A stretch of DNA of 64,000 bases from Agrobacterium tumefaciens (GTDB lineage: Bacteria; Pseudomonadota; Alphaproteobacteria; Rhizobiales; Rhizobiaceae): the NCBI RefSeq assembly GCF_017726655.1, contig NZ_CP072308.1, positions 2,740,001-2,804,000 on the forward strand, written 5' to 3'. This document shows, piece by piece, positions 35,284-44,810 of the stretch. Each line of letters opens with the position of its first letter. Position 1 is the first letter of the stretch. The notes under the pieces were generated by a model. The model was not told the DNA's origin, did not search any database, and saw only the letters and a program-made list of their open reading frames with translations. A program made the position numbers and the translations under genes.

Positions 35284-36249
35284 TTATAGCGCCGCGTAAT
35301 TGACCGGCAGCCAATCATAATTGGTGCTGTCGCTGCGCACGTGGCCGATGCCGGGGAAGGCGATGTGAGCGCCTGCCACCAGATACTTGCCTTCTACCGC
35401 TTGTTTAAACGCCAGATCTCGAGCGACGACCGCTGCCTTCTGGTCAACGTCGAACTCGATCGCTACATCGGGTTCATCGAACTGGAGGATATCGCCATGG
35501 GTGATATCGCCCCAGAAGACGATTTTCTGGCCTTCGCTTTCCAGAACGACCGCGCTGTGGCCTGGTGTGTGGCCGGCATAGAGGATCGACCCAAGACCGG
35601 GAACCGGCGCGCCGTTATCGCTAAAGGTCTTAAATTTGCCGGCATCTATATAGGGCTGGATGCTCTCTCTTGCTTCGGCATAATATTTTTTCATCGCTTC
35701 GGGCGCTGCTTTCGCTTTTTCCTCGTCCAGCCAGAAAGCGGCTTCGCGCTTGTTGACGTGCAGGGTCGCGTTGGCAAAGACGCGTTTGCCATTCGCCGAC
35801 AGTCCGCCGGAATGGTCGGTATGGATGTGTGTGAGGATGATGTCGTCGATTTCACCGGCCTTGTAGCCCGAGGCTTCGATATTGGCGACGAGCTTGCCAA
35901 GGCTCGCGCCGAGATAGGTGCCGGTGCCGGCATCGATCAGGACCAGCCTGTCGCCGGTATTGACCAGAAACGCATTGACGGAGGTCGGCGTCTCGTCCGG
36001 TAGGAAGGCATCCTTCAGCACCTTGGATGCGTGTTCCGGTGTAGTGTTGGTGTAGAGTTTTGCAAGCGGCAGCGCGACGACGCCATCCGAAAGGGCGGTG
36101 ACTTCTACCTTGCCGACCATCAGCCTGTAGAAGCCGGGTGCCTGTGTGGCAGCGAGCGGCGCTTTGGCGAAGGCGAGTGAAGGCGCAATGAAAGGGGCTG
36201 CAAAGAGGGCGCTGGCGGCGCCTTTGAGAAGTGAGCGGCGTGATGGCAT
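35284..36249 (-). CDS. Tat-exported metallo-beta-lactamase-fold hydrolase
   Basis: 321 residues from MPSRRSLLKGAASALFAAP, a twin-arginine-type signal; AGGAG precedes this ATG and 23 further codons upstream are discarded. The MBL fold is complete: ILTHIHTDHSGG (HxHxDH), AGHTPGHS, FWGDITHGD and a C-terminal His region (VAGAHIAFPGIGH). It resembles MBL-fold hydrolases related to lactonases, but its length and export signal distinguish it from the cytosolic BlcC/AttM lactonase of Agrobacterium. Divergent from a LysR gene that probably controls it. Confidence 0.88.
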   Translation of the reverse strand: MPSRRSLLKGAASALFAAPFIAPSLAFAKAPLAATQAPGFYRLMVGKVEVTALSDGVVALPLAKLYTNTTPEHASKVLKDAFLPDETPTSVNAFLVNTGDRLVLIDAGTGTYLGASLGKLVANIEASGYKAGEIDDIILTHIHTDHSGGLSANGKRVFANATLHVNKREAAFWLDEEKAKAAPEAMKKYYAEARESIQPYIDAGKFKTFSDNGAPVPGLGSILYAGHTPGHSAVVLESEGQKIVFWGDITHGDILQFDEPDVAIEFDVDQKAAVVARDLAFKQAVEGKYLVAGAHIAFPGIGHVRSDSTNYDWLPVNYAAL

Positions 36250-36322
36250 TAAAGGCTCCTGAGTTAGGGAACGTCTTGAAACTTTCCGCACTCCAGCTAA
36301 GTGTAGGGAAGCCAGCAATCAA

Positions 36323-36350
36323 ATCGATATGACTTATGCAAACTATCGAT
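36323..36350. promoter_or_regulatory. Inverted repeat around the LysR start codon
   Basis: ATCGATA and TATCGAT are spaced by 14 bases and flank the LysR ATG. T-N11-A boxes fit within it, as expected of LysR operators. It lies 74 bases before the metallo-hydrolase start and overlaps the regulator's own translation start, which would suit autorepression. Confidence 0.55.
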
Positions 36351-37289
36351 CATTTCAATCTCCGTTCCTTCGACCTCAATCTTCTCATTGCTTTCGATGC
36401 GATGATGGAAGAGATGAACGTGACGCGCGCCGCGCGCCGGTTGAAAATCCAGCAGCCGGCGATGAGCCATAATATCTCGACGCTGCGTACCCTGTTTCAG
36501 GACGAGCTTTTCATTCGCGTGGGGCAGGAAATGAAGCCAACGGCGCGGGCGCTCAAGCTGGCGGGACCGGTGCGGCAGGCGCTGAGACAGGCGCAGGCGG
36601 CGGTTTTGACGGCGGATGTCTTCGATCCGGCGACGGAGCGCCGCACGTTCCGGCTGGGCATGTCGAGCGAGGTGGAGCTGTTGCTTTTGCCGGATCTGAC
36701 GGCGCGGCTGCGGGAGATCGCGCCCGGTATTCGCATTCTGGCCCGCAGCGGGCAGGAGCAGGAAATTACCGCGATGCTGGATACAGGCGTGATCGACATG
36801 GCTGTCGGATGCACCTATTCCAAGGAACAGCGGCACCATTGCGAGCCGCTTTATTCCTCCAGCGTGCTTTGCTGCTTCAACCCGGCTTTGCTTGATCTGC
36901 CCAATCCCGTTGGACTGGACGACTATGTGTCAGCCAAACACGCGGTGATATCGCAGACAGACAGTCTGCATGGCTGCATCAAGGACGCGTTGGAATTGAG
37001 CGGATTGGAGATCGACGTCGTTGCCGCTGCGCCGGATTTTCTCTCGGTGCTGGCCACGGCGCGTTCATCAGCCGTGCTTGCGACGGTCTCCTCGCGCATC
37101 GCGCAGCGTTACGCTCCGATGCTGGGGCTCGAAACAAGCCCGGTGCCGGTGACGTTGAATTTCCCGCCCGTCGCCATGGTCTGGACCTTGCAGACCGATG
37201 CGGATGCCGGCTCCGTGTGGCTTCGCCAGCAGATCCGCGCTGCCATGGGCCGAACGGATGAGAGTAATCTGGCGGGAATCGCCGCCTAG
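36336..37289 (+). CDS. LysR-family transcriptional regulator
   Basis: 317 residues. The N-terminal helix-turn-helix is in the NodD-like subgroup: LRSFDLNLLIAFDAMMEEMNVTRAARRL, then QPAMSHNISTLRTLFQDELFIRVGQEM. The effector domain covers about 95-300. The start lacks a ribosome site and sits inside an inverted repeat; no other ATG allows a full domain. Divergence from the metallo-hydrolase gene implies it regulates that gene. The inducer is unknown. Confidence 0.9.
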   Translation: MQTIDHFNLRSFDLNLLIAFDAMMEEMNVTRAARRLKIQQPAMSHNISTLRTLFQDELFIRVGQEMKPTARALKLAGPVRQALRQAQAAVLTADVFDPATERRTFRLGMSSEVELLLLPDLTARLREIAPGIRILARSGQEQEITAMLDTGVIDMAVGCTYSKEQRHHCEPLYSSSVLCCFNPALLDLPNPVGLDDYVSAKHAVISQTDSLHGCIKDALELSGLEIDVVAAAPDFLSVLATARSSAVLATVSSRIAQRYAPMLGLETSPVPVTLNFPPVAMVWTLQTDADAGSVWLRQQIRAAMGRTDESNLAGIAA

Positions 37290-37292
37290 AGA

Positions 37293-37706
37293 CTAAAACC
37301 GCTTCTCCAGCCAGGTGATCGACTGGCCGCTGGAAAGCGGCCCGAGCGTGCCGATCTTGGTGAAGCCGTAGCGTTCATAGGTTCTGAGCGCATCCGGGTT
37401 CATCGTGTCGATATAGGCGCCGACGCAGCCGCGCTTTCTTGCCTCGTCTTCGGCCATGGCCAGAAGTTTCGAGGCCGTGCCTTGTCCTCGCATTGTCTCC
37501 GGCACGAAAAGAAGCTGCACGTAAAGCCAGCCTCGGGCGGTGTGGCCAACCAGCCCGCCGGTGATGGTATTGTCTTCATCGCGGATAGTGATGTTGAGCT
37601 CGCGTTTGTCGCTCTCGCCGAAGCGGGCGATGTTGTAGGCCACCAACGGCTCGCGAATGGCTTTTTCGACTTCCGCGTCGGCAACATCGCTCAAAATGAA
37701 ATTCAT
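37293..37706 (-). CDS. Small GNAT-family acetyltransferase
   Basis: 137 residues with one GNAT domain. LLFVPETMRGQGTASKLLAMAEDEARKRGC (split across motif A) and LRTYERYGFTKIGTL are visible. It may be the last gene of the MoxR operon, whose preceding gene ends 85 bases upstream, but the gap makes that uncertain. Substrate unknown. It converges with the LysR gene, the stops being three bases apart. Confidence 0.85.
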   Translation of the reverse strand: MNFILSDVADAEVEKAIREPLVAYNIARFGESDKRELNITIRDEDNTITGGLVGHTARGWLYVQLLFVPETMRGQGTASKLLAMAEDEARKRGCVGAYIDTMNPDALRTYERYGFTKIGTLGPLSSGQSITWLEKRF

Positions 37707-37791
37707 GCCTGTTCTCCAGACGCCGGATGGCGACCGCTTTCGGTTTCACGCTGGAGACGGAAAACCCGACGCTGCCGTCGGGCCGCAGTCT

Positions 37792-39876
37792 TTACCGGCC
37801 CTCACGCCACCAGAGCGCGGAGAAGGCAAGGAGCAGGGCGCCGAGCCCGGCAAAACCGGCAAAGAGCGGCAGGGTGTTCACGCCTTTCAGCACCGTCTCG
37901 TCGGTCATGCGTATCAGCATGCGATCCTCATCGGCAACCCTGATATCGCCGCGAACCGGCAAAATATCCGGCAAAGCGATACGGCCGGAATTATCGGCCA
38001 CACGATGCACGCTGCCCCTCGTGGCATCGGCCAGCGGTTTCAGCGTTTCGGTGGTTGAAATCATTGCCTTGAATTCGGGTGCGTCCACCGCGCCAACATG
38101 CACGAGGGTGGTGAAATCGCCGTTCTTGATTTCGAACAGGCCGGTTTCATCCATGCGGCGCTCGATCCTGTAGAGACCGGGCTCGCTGCTGGTGAAAGCC
38201 ATGTTCTCCGTCTTGCCGGAGGGGAAACGCACGCTGGCCTGACCGGGATCGTCGCCGATGGTCTGACGGGTAATCTGAAGGGTGCGGCCGTTGGCGCGTG
38301 CCGTCAGCGCCTCTTCCTCGAGTTCCGGTTCCTTCATCAGCCAGTGTGCGATGCGGCGGTAAAGCGCCACATGCGGACCGCCGCCCTCATAACCACGCGC
38401 CCAGAGCCAACCCTGATCCGACAGCAGCATGGCGACGCGGCCTTCGCCCTGACGGTTGAGCACCAGCAGCGGGTCCTGTCCATCGCCCAGCATCACGGTC
38501 TGGCCCTGCGGCGGGTCGACGCTGATGGTGCGGAACCAGCGGCCCCATTGCGGCGGCTCGTTGCCCGAACCTTCCAGCCCGCGGGTGACAGGGTGCTTCT
38601 TGCCCGCTTCCGAAAGGCGCGGGTAGAAGGCGGCCTGATGCACCTGACCTGTCGGCTGCGCCGGCAGCACGGAGGCGAGCGGGGTCATGGCGATTGAATC
38701 CTGACCGGCATGCTCCGGCCCGGCGGCGATCAGGAGCGCGCCGCCTTTTTCGACATATTGGGCGATGTAATCGTAATAGAGGATCGGCAGCACGCCGCGA
38801 TGCTGGTAGCGGTCGAAGATGATGAGATCGAAATCATTGATCTTCTCGACGAACAGTTCGCGGGTGGGGAAGGCGATCAGCGAGAGTTCGTTGATCGGCG
38901 TGCCGTCCTGCTTTTCCGGCGGACGCAAAATGGTGAAATGCACCAGATCGACCGAAGCATCGGATTTCAGGAGGTTACGCCATGCCCGTTCGCCGGCGTG
39001 CGGTTCACCGGAGACGAGCAGCACGCGCAGGTTCTGGCGGATGCCTTCGATCAGATGAACGGCACGATTATTGGCAACAGTCACTTCGCCCGGGATTTCC
39101 GCAACGGAAAATTCCATGACATTGTTGCCGCCGCGTGGGACCTTGAAATTGAACGGCGTCGGTTGGCCGGGGGTGGCCTGCAGCGTGGCGATTTCTTCGC
39201 CATTCATCTTCACCGTCACCTCAGCCGCACCGCCGCCTGCCGGGCGTCCATCATCGAAGACCCGCAGCGTCAGTTGCTGTTCCTCGTTGACAATACCGAA
39301 GCGCGGGGCGCGAACGATTTCGATGCGGCGGTCGAACTCATCAGCCTTGCCGGTGATCAGGCCATGCACGGGTGCGCGGAAGCCGAGCGCCTGTTCGGCA
39401 TTGGGCTGCGCATTCGGAATATCATGTATCTGGCCGTCGCTGAGGAAGATCGCACCGCCGACGCGGGAAGGCGAGACATCCGAAACGGCGGAGGACAAGG
39501 CCGAGAAAAGCTGGGTCGAGGGTGAATCGCTCTCACCATTATCGCGCACTTCAACGATGCGCGGCTCGATACGCGGGAAACGGGACAGCCGTTCTTTCAG
39601 CGCATTGAGCGCCGTGTCCGTCATCTGCGGCCGGTCCTGCACATCCTGGCTTTGCGAGCGGTCGACGATGACGGGGACGATGGTGGAAAGCGGTTCGCGC
39701 TCCTCCTGCGTCAGGAGCGGATTGGCGATGGCGGCAAGCAGGGCAGCAAGCGCCAGCCCGCGCAGCCATGCGCCACGCACGCCGCGCCACAGGCCGATGA
39801 AGGAAAGGAGAAGTGCTGCGACGGCCAGAATGGCGATCACGATCCACGGCAGGAAGGGGGCGAAGGTCAATGTCAT
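37792..39876 (-). CDS. Large membrane protein with VWA/amidotransferase-like folds
   Basis: 694 residues from MTLTFAPFLPWIVIA. Two membrane segments (about 8-27 and 38-55) and a C-terminal one (NTLPLFAGFAGLGALLLAFSALWW). Between them PVIVDRSQSQDV resembles a VWA start, and RVLLVSGEPHAGERAW with DLIIFDRYQHRGVLP suggests a class I amidotransferase-like fold without its catalytic residues. The ATG follows the stop of the DUF4159 gene by one base. It is a component of the MoxR/DUF58/BatA-type cluster, of unknown biochemical role. Confidence 0.8.
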   Translation of the reverse strand: MTLTFAPFLPWIVIAILAVAALLLSFIGLWRGVRGAWLRGLALAALLAAIANPLLTQEEREPLSTIVPVIVDRSQSQDVQDRPQMTDTALNALKERLSRFPRIEPRIVEVRDNGESDSPSTQLFSALSSAVSDVSPSRVGGAIFLSDGQIHDIPNAQPNAEQALGFRAPVHGLITGKADEFDRRIEIVRAPRFGIVNEEQQLTLRVFDDGRPAGGGAAEVTVKMNGEEIATLQATPGQPTPFNFKVPRGGNNVMEFSVAEIPGEVTVANNRAVHLIEGIRQNLRVLLVSGEPHAGERAWRNLLKSDASVDLVHFTILRPPEKQDGTPINELSLIAFPTRELFVEKINDFDLIIFDRYQHRGVLPILYYDYIAQYVEKGGALLIAAGPEHAGQDSIAMTPLASVLPAQPTGQVHQAAFYPRLSEAGKKHPVTRGLEGSGNEPPQWGRWFRTISVDPPQGQTVMLGDGQDPLLVLNRQGEGRVAMLLSDQGWLWARGYEGGGPHVALYRRIAHWLMKEPELEEEALTARANGRTLQITRQTIGDDPGQASVRFPSGKTENMAFTSSEPGLYRIERRMDETGLFEIKNGDFTTLVHVGAVDAPEFKAMISTTETLKPLADATRGSVHRVADNSGRIALPDILPVRGDIRVADEDRMLIRMTDETVLKGVNTLPLFAGFAGLGALLLAFSALWWREGR

Positions 39877-39877
39877 G

Positions 39878-42688
39878 TCACTGCCCCAACCGTTCGAGAA
39901 GTGCCGGAACATGGACCTGATCGGCCTTGTAGTTGCCGGTCAGCATATACATCATGATGTTGACGCCGGAGCGGAAGGCATGTTCGCGCTGCATCTCGTC
40001 GGGCGGCACAGTGGGCAGGACCGGTGCGCCCTGCGCATCGACGGCCCATGCGCCGGCGAAATCATTGCCGGTTATCATGATCGGCGTCACGCCATCGCCA
40101 GAGGAGGAAAGGCCGGAGGTGGTCTTGGCGGCCCCCTGACGCGATTCCACCCAGAGCGGCGAGCCATTGTAACGGCCGGGGAAATTGGTGAGCAAATAGA
40201 AGGAGCGCGTCAGGACATGGTCTTCCGGCACAGGTTCCAGCGGCGGAATATCGATATTGGCGAGGATTGCCTGCAAACGCTCGCCATTGGCGCTGGTCGC
40301 GCCGGTATCGAGCGAAGAGAACTGGTCGCGTGTGTCGAAGAGCACGGTGCCGCCGGCACGCATATAAGCGTCGATGCGGGAGATGGCAGCGCTGGACGGC
40401 ATGGGGGCAGAGGCCGAAACAGGCCAGTAGATGATCGGATAGAAGGACAATTCGTCCTTGGAAATGTCAAGGCCGACAGGCTGGCCGGGCTCCAGCGTCG
40501 TGCGCCAGGTCAGAAATTCGCTCAAACCCTGCAAACCCTGTTCTGAAATGCGGTCGACATCGTCTTCGCCGGTGCGGACATAAGCGAGATGGGTGGTGTC
40601 CAGCCGCTCGAAAATTTGGTCGTCGCCGGGTTTGGGATCGTCGGCGCGGGCCTCGGTTGGCGCCATGGCGGCAAAGGCGCCGAGGGCGAGAAGTACGGTC
40701 GCGGCCGTGGCGCTTCTGGCTTTCGGCAGGCGGGCGAAGGCGCCGTTCATGAAGAGCACGATCAGGCTGTCGGCAATCAGCATGAGGAAGGCGGCGATGA
40801 AGAGGGCAGGGCGCAGTGATTTCGCCGTTTCGCCGATCAGGGCTTCGCTTGACGTGCTGACGCCGGCGGCCGACGTATCGAGCGGGCGCAGCGTCGCACC
40901 TGCCGGCAGAAGATTGAGAGCCACGAAACCATCCTCTGTGCCGTAGAGGCCGGGGGGATTGTCGAAACCGGTGCGGGGAGGCTGGCCCGCGAGCATTTCC
41001 AGCGGCCGGGCAGTGCCGATTTCGGCTGACAGCGCGCCTTCGGCCGTCAGCAGGCGGAAGGGTGGCAGAGCGGCGGCCGGTGCATTGGCGGAGGCCGAAG
41101 CGCCGCCTGCTTTCGACAGTTGCACGATACGGCGCAGCATATCGACGAAGTGGCCCGATATCGGCAGGTCGGACCAGCTGGCCTCGGCGCTGACATGGAA
41201 CAGCACGATGCGACCCGCCTCGACATTGCGGGTGGTGACGAGCGGCGTGCCATCGGCAAGGCTTGCCCAGGTGCGTTCGGCGAGGTCTGGTGTCGGCTCG
41301 GCCAGAACCTGGCGTTTGACGAGAATGCCGTCGGCCTTCGGCATGCCGGCGAAAGCGCCGAAGGCAGGGAAATCGGCAAGAGGCTGCGGTTCTGCCCAGG
41401 AGAGAGCGCCGCCGAGTGCGCGTTCACCCTGTCTCAGTGTCACGGGCACCAGTGGGTCGTCGGCGGGTGCTGCAGCAAGGCGCGGTCCGGCGAAGCGGAT
41501 CAACGTGCCGCCGCCCGCAAGCCATTTCTGCATCGGCTCATAGGTTTCCTGCGGCAGGCGGCCGATATCGGCCATGACGATGACGGAGGGGTTGGATTGC
41601 AGGATTTCCGGGATGGCCTGCGCGAGATCGGCCTGCCGCTGCGGAATGAGATCGACGAAGGGCTGAAGCGCCCGGCTGATATAATAAAGCGGTTGCAGCA
41701 GCGGCTGGAAATCATTGCCGGTTTCGCCTGCCAGCAGCGCCACGCGGCGGCGGCGGAAGCCGTCATCGAGAAGATGCACTGCACCTGCCGTCGAAACACC
41801 TTCAAGGGAAAGACGGGCGAAATCGTTGCGCAGTTCGAAGGGCGCTTCCACCGTTGCCGTTGTTTCAGCCTGGCCGGGGGCGAAGGTGGCGATGCCATTG
41901 GCGAGGATGCGGCCCTGGCTGTCCTGCGCGTTGACCGTCAACCGGGCAGCTTCCGCAGTATCGAGCCTTGAAAGCGAAACGCTCATGGCTTCGGCATTGT
42001 TCGTTGCCCCCGTTATAGCGGCGATCGCCTTGCCGTCGCCGCTGACGATGCGGAATTCGGCGGGTGAAAGACTGGCGAGCGTTTTCAGGGCGCTTTCGTC
42101 CTGCGCCGTCTGCACGCCATCAGCGATATAGGCGAGGGTGCCGGGGGTCGTGCCGTTAAGCGCTTCGGTGATGGCTTCGGCGGTGCGGACACGATCGGGA
42201 ACGAGCGGCTTCGGTTTTGCCGCTGCCAGCTTTTCCAGGGCGACCGCTGTCGTTCCGGGTACGGCGTCATGTTCGGCATCGGCTGTAAAAGCGATGGCGA
42301 CGGGGCGCTCGGCACGCTCCGCGTCCCCGATCAGGGCTTCCGCCGTCGCCACGCGTCGCTCCCAGTCGGGCGCCGACGCCCAGCTATTGTCAACCACCAG
42401 CACCAGCGGACCGTTGCCGGCGATGCCGCTGTTGCGTGGATTGACCACGGGATCGGCGAGAGCAAGAATCACGGCGGCGGCAAGCGCCATGCGCAGCAGG
42501 GTGAGCCACCATGGGCTTTTCGACGGCGTTTCCTCACGTTTCAACACCGTCGCCAGGATCTTCAGCGGCGGGAACACTTCCGCCTTGGGGCGCGGCGGGG
42601 TGAGCCGCAGCAGCCACCAGATGGCAGGCAGCGCCAGCAAGCCGAAGAGGATGTAGGGGCTGGTGAAGACGAAAGGCAATGCGCTCAT
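39878..42688 (-). CDS. BatA-N/DUF4159 membrane protein
   Basis: 936 residues. The N-terminus (FTSPYILFGLLALPAIWWLLRLTPPRP) is the aerotolerance-regulator BatA-N signature with two membrane helices; next comes a VWA-like stretch LVLVVDNSWASAPDW. A further membrane segment near 640 and one near 670 lead to the C-terminal DUF4159 domain beginning HLAYVRTGEDDVDRISEQG. The start overlaps the DUF58 stop by four bases. These proteins accompany MoxR ATPases across alphaproteobacteria; a role in envelope or stress maturation is inferred from the Bat systems. Confidence 0.85.
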   Translation of the reverse strand: MSALPFVFTSPYILFGLLALPAIWWLLRLTPPRPKAEVFPPLKILATVLKREETPSKSPWWLTLLRMALAAAVILALADPVVNPRNSGIAGNGPLVLVVDNSWASAPDWERRVATAEALIGDAERAERPVAIAFTADAEHDAVPGTTAVALEKLAAAKPKPLVPDRVRTAEAITEALNGTTPGTLAYIADGVQTAQDESALKTLASLSPAEFRIVSGDGKAIAAITGATNNAEAMSVSLSRLDTAEAARLTVNAQDSQGRILANGIATFAPGQAETTATVEAPFELRNDFARLSLEGVSTAGAVHLLDDGFRRRRVALLAGETGNDFQPLLQPLYYISRALQPFVDLIPQRQADLAQAIPEILQSNPSVIVMADIGRLPQETYEPMQKWLAGGGTLIRFAGPRLAAAPADDPLVPVTLRQGERALGGALSWAEPQPLADFPAFGAFAGMPKADGILVKRQVLAEPTPDLAERTWASLADGTPLVTTRNVEAGRIVLFHVSAEASWSDLPISGHFVDMLRRIVQLSKAGGASASANAPAAALPPFRLLTAEGALSAEIGTARPLEMLAGQPPRTGFDNPPGLYGTEDGFVALNLLPAGATLRPLDTSAAGVSTSSEALIGETAKSLRPALFIAAFLMLIADSLIVLFMNGAFARLPKARSATAATVLLALGAFAAMAPTEARADDPKPGDDQIFERLDTTHLAYVRTGEDDVDRISEQGLQGLSEFLTWRTTLEPGQPVGLDISKDELSFYPIIYWPVSASAPMPSSAAISRIDAYMRAGGTVLFDTRDQFSSLDTGATSANGERLQAILANIDIPPLEPVPEDHVLTRSFYLLTNFPGRYNGSPLWVESRQGAAKTTSGLSSSGDGVTPIMITGNDFAGAWAVDAQGAPVLPTVPPDEMQREHAFRSGVNIMMYMLTGNYKADQVHVPALLERLGQ

Positions 42689-43599
42689 CGGCGGCCACCG
42701 CCTTGCGCGGGTGCGCCGGAAAGATACATGTGCATGGCCACCAATGCCTCGGAAGCGAGATGATCGGTGCGATGGAACACGAAGTTCCAGCCCAGACGGC
42801 GAAGTGACGAGGAGAGCGCCTCGCGCCTTGCGAAATAGGCGCGGGTATAGTCCTCGCGAATGGTCTCGGCGCGACCGGAGACCAGTTTTTCGCCGGTTTC
42901 CGGATCGCTGAATTCGGTGCGGCCGGAATAGGGAAATGTCTCTTCGGCCGGATCGGCAATTTCCACCACGTGGCCGCGCAGGCCCCGCCGTGCGAGCGGC
43001 GAAATGCGTTCCATCACGGCCTGCGCATCATCAAGAAAATCGCCGATCAGAACGATGTCGCTCGCGCCACGGATCATGCTCGTTTCCGGCATGCCTTCGG
43101 TCGGCGGCGCATGCATGATTGCGGTGGCGAGCCGTTCGGCGGCATTTCGGGCCGAAACCGGTTCCATGATGCCGGGGCAGCCGATGCGCTCGCCCGAGCG
43201 CGCGAGGATTTCCGCCAGCGCCAGCATCAGTACCAGCGCCCGGCTTTCCTTGGAAACGGAGCCGAGGGTCGATTTGAACATCATCGACGGCGACATGTCG
43301 GCCCAGAGCCAGATGGTGTGGGCCGCTTCCCATTCACGGTCACGGACATAGGTGTGATCGTCGCGGGCGGAGCGCCGCCAGTCGATGCGCGAGAGACTTT
43401 CGCCTTCGGCATAGGGGCGGAACTGCCAGAAATTTTCGCCGATGCCGCGCTTGCGGCGGCCATGCCAGCCTGCGGTGACGGTGTTGGCGATGCGCTTTGC
43501 CTCGACCATGCAGTCCGGCACCAGGGCGGCGCGCTGGCGCGCGCGCGCGAGAACTTCGCTACCTGGCGTCTTGTCTACGATCTGGCCGATGGATGCCAC
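42685..43599 (-). CDS. DUF58 domain protein
   Basis: 304 residues with a GTG start (reads VASIGQIVDKTPG), chosen because AAAGGA lies eight bases upstream and it begins 25 bases after the moxR stop; a longer frame reaching 43695 would overlap moxR. The DUF58 signature GRRKRGIGENFWQFRPYAEGESLSRIDWRRSAR is split around residues 48-80, with HTIWLWADMSPSM as a VWA-like MIDAS stretch. A standard partner of MoxR ATPases, probably a substrate or effector of it. Confidence 0.87.
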   Translation of the reverse strand: MASIGQIVDKTPGSEVLARARQRAALVPDCMVEAKRIANTVTAGWHGRRKRGIGENFWQFRPYAEGESLSRIDWRRSARDDHTYVRDREWEAAHTIWLWADMSPSMMFKSTLGSVSKESRALVLMLALAEILARSGERIGCPGIMEPVSARNAAERLATAIMHAPPTEGMPETSMIRGASDIVLIGDFLDDAQAVMERISPLARRGLRGHVVEIADPAEETFPYSGRTEFSDPETGEKLVSGRAETIREDYTRAYFARREALSSSLRRLGWNFVFHRTDHLASEALVAMHMYLSGAPAQGGGRR

Positions 43600-43624
43600 A
43601 TGCAGTCCTTTCGCGAACGTCGCT

Positions 43625-44635
43625 TCAGTTCTTCGCCTGCTCCACGAGGGCCGCGATGACATCGCGCACCGACATGCCTTCGGCGCGGGCCGCAAAGGTC
43701 AGCGCCATGCGGTGTTCCAGAACCGGTTCGGCCAGCGCATAGACATCGTCAAGCGACGGCGCGAGCCTGCCTTCGTACAGCGCACGCGCACGGGCCGTCA
43801 GCATCAGCGACTGGCCGGCGCGCGGACCGGGACCCCAGGCGACGTTTTTATCGGTCAACTTGTTGCCGTGACCGGGGCGGGCGGAGCGAACGAGTGACAG
43901 GATGGCGTCCACCACCTTGTCGCTGACCGGCATCTGGCGGATCAGCGCCTGTATCTCCATCATGCGGGACGCATCGATCACGCCACGTGCTTCACCCGAG
44001 GCGGTACCCGTCGTGTCGAGCAGGATCTGGCGTTCGGCCGCGAGTTCGGGATAACCGACATCCACCTGAAGGAGAAAACGGTCGAGCTGGGCTTCCGGCA
44101 GCGGATAGGTGCCTTCCTGTTCCAGCGGGTTCTGCGTCGCGAGAACGTGGAACGGCTTCGGCAGCTCATAGGTCTGGCCGGCCATGGTGATGTGGTATTC
44201 CTGCATGGCCTGCAGCAGCGCGGACTGCGTGCGCGGGCTGGCGCGGTTGATTTCATCGGCCATCAGCAACTGCGCAAAAACCGGTCCCTTGATAAAGCGG
44301 AAGGAACGGCGGCCGTTTTCATCCTGGTCCATGACTTCTGAGCCGAGAATATCCGACGGCATCAGGTCCGGCGTGAACTGGATGCGGTTGGCTTCGAGGC
44401 CGAGCACGGTGCCAAGCGTGGTGACAAGCTTGGTCTTGGCAAGACCGGGAACGCCGACGAGCAGCGCATGGCCACCGGAAAGGATGGCGAGAAGCGTGTT
44501 CTGCACCACTTTTTCCTGACCGAAGATGACCTTGGAGACTTCGGTGCGGATGGCCGCAATGTCGGAAAGCGCCTTTTCGGCGGAGGCGATGATCGCCTTT
44601 TCGTCGAGGGTTTCGCCGGTATTCATCACGCCCAT
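43625..44635 (-). CDS. moxR: MoxR-family AAA+ ATPase
   Basis: 336 residues from MGVMNTGETLDEKA with GAGGAGAG five bases upstream; the frame continues far upstream but without a site. AAA+ motifs: LLVGVPGLAKTKL (Walker A, about 58-70), LLMADEINRASPRTQSALLQAM (Walker B and sensor), ATQNPLEQEGTYPLPEAQLDRF (sensor 1 and arginine finger). Acts as a chaperone-like ATPase on the DUF58/VWA partners encoded next. First gene of a four-gene operon; divergent from DUF1285. Confidence 0.93.
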   Translation of the reverse strand: MGVMNTGETLDEKAIIASAEKALSDIAAIRTEVSKVIFGQEKVVQNTLLAILSGGHALLVGVPGLAKTKLVTTLGTVLGLEANRIQFTPDLMPSDILGSEVMDQDENGRRSFRFIKGPVFAQLLMADEINRASPRTQSALLQAMQEYHITMAGQTYELPKPFHVLATQNPLEQEGTYPLPEAQLDRFLLQVDVGYPELAAERQILLDTTGTASGEARGVIDASRMMEIQALIRQMPVSDKVVDAILSLVRSARPGHGNKLTDKNVAWGPGPRAGQSLMLTARARALYEGRLAPSLDDVYALAEPVLEHRMALTFAARAEGMSVRDVIAALVEQAKN

Positions 44636-44810
44636 GTCGCTCTCCTCATACCTTCGCCGCTGTCGCAAGTGCATTCCGGCTTTGCTGGCCGTTGGCCGGA
44701 ACGGATTTTGCGCTGCATATAGCTTATTGCTCTCTTGGCCGCTGACAAGCGCCATTCGAATGACTATGTCGTGACTTAGTATTTCCTTATCGGCAAAGCG
44801 AGACTCGAAT

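Noticed and set aside
35284..36249. Calling the metallo-hydrolase a BlcC/AttM quorum-quenching lactonase
   Set aside because: It shares only the general MBL motifs; it is longer and has a Tat-type export signal, so a specific name is not supported.
39071..40546. 491-residue plus-strand open frame
   Set aside because: Antisense to two membrane-protein genes of the MoxR cluster; Ser/Arg-rich shadow without recognisable domain.
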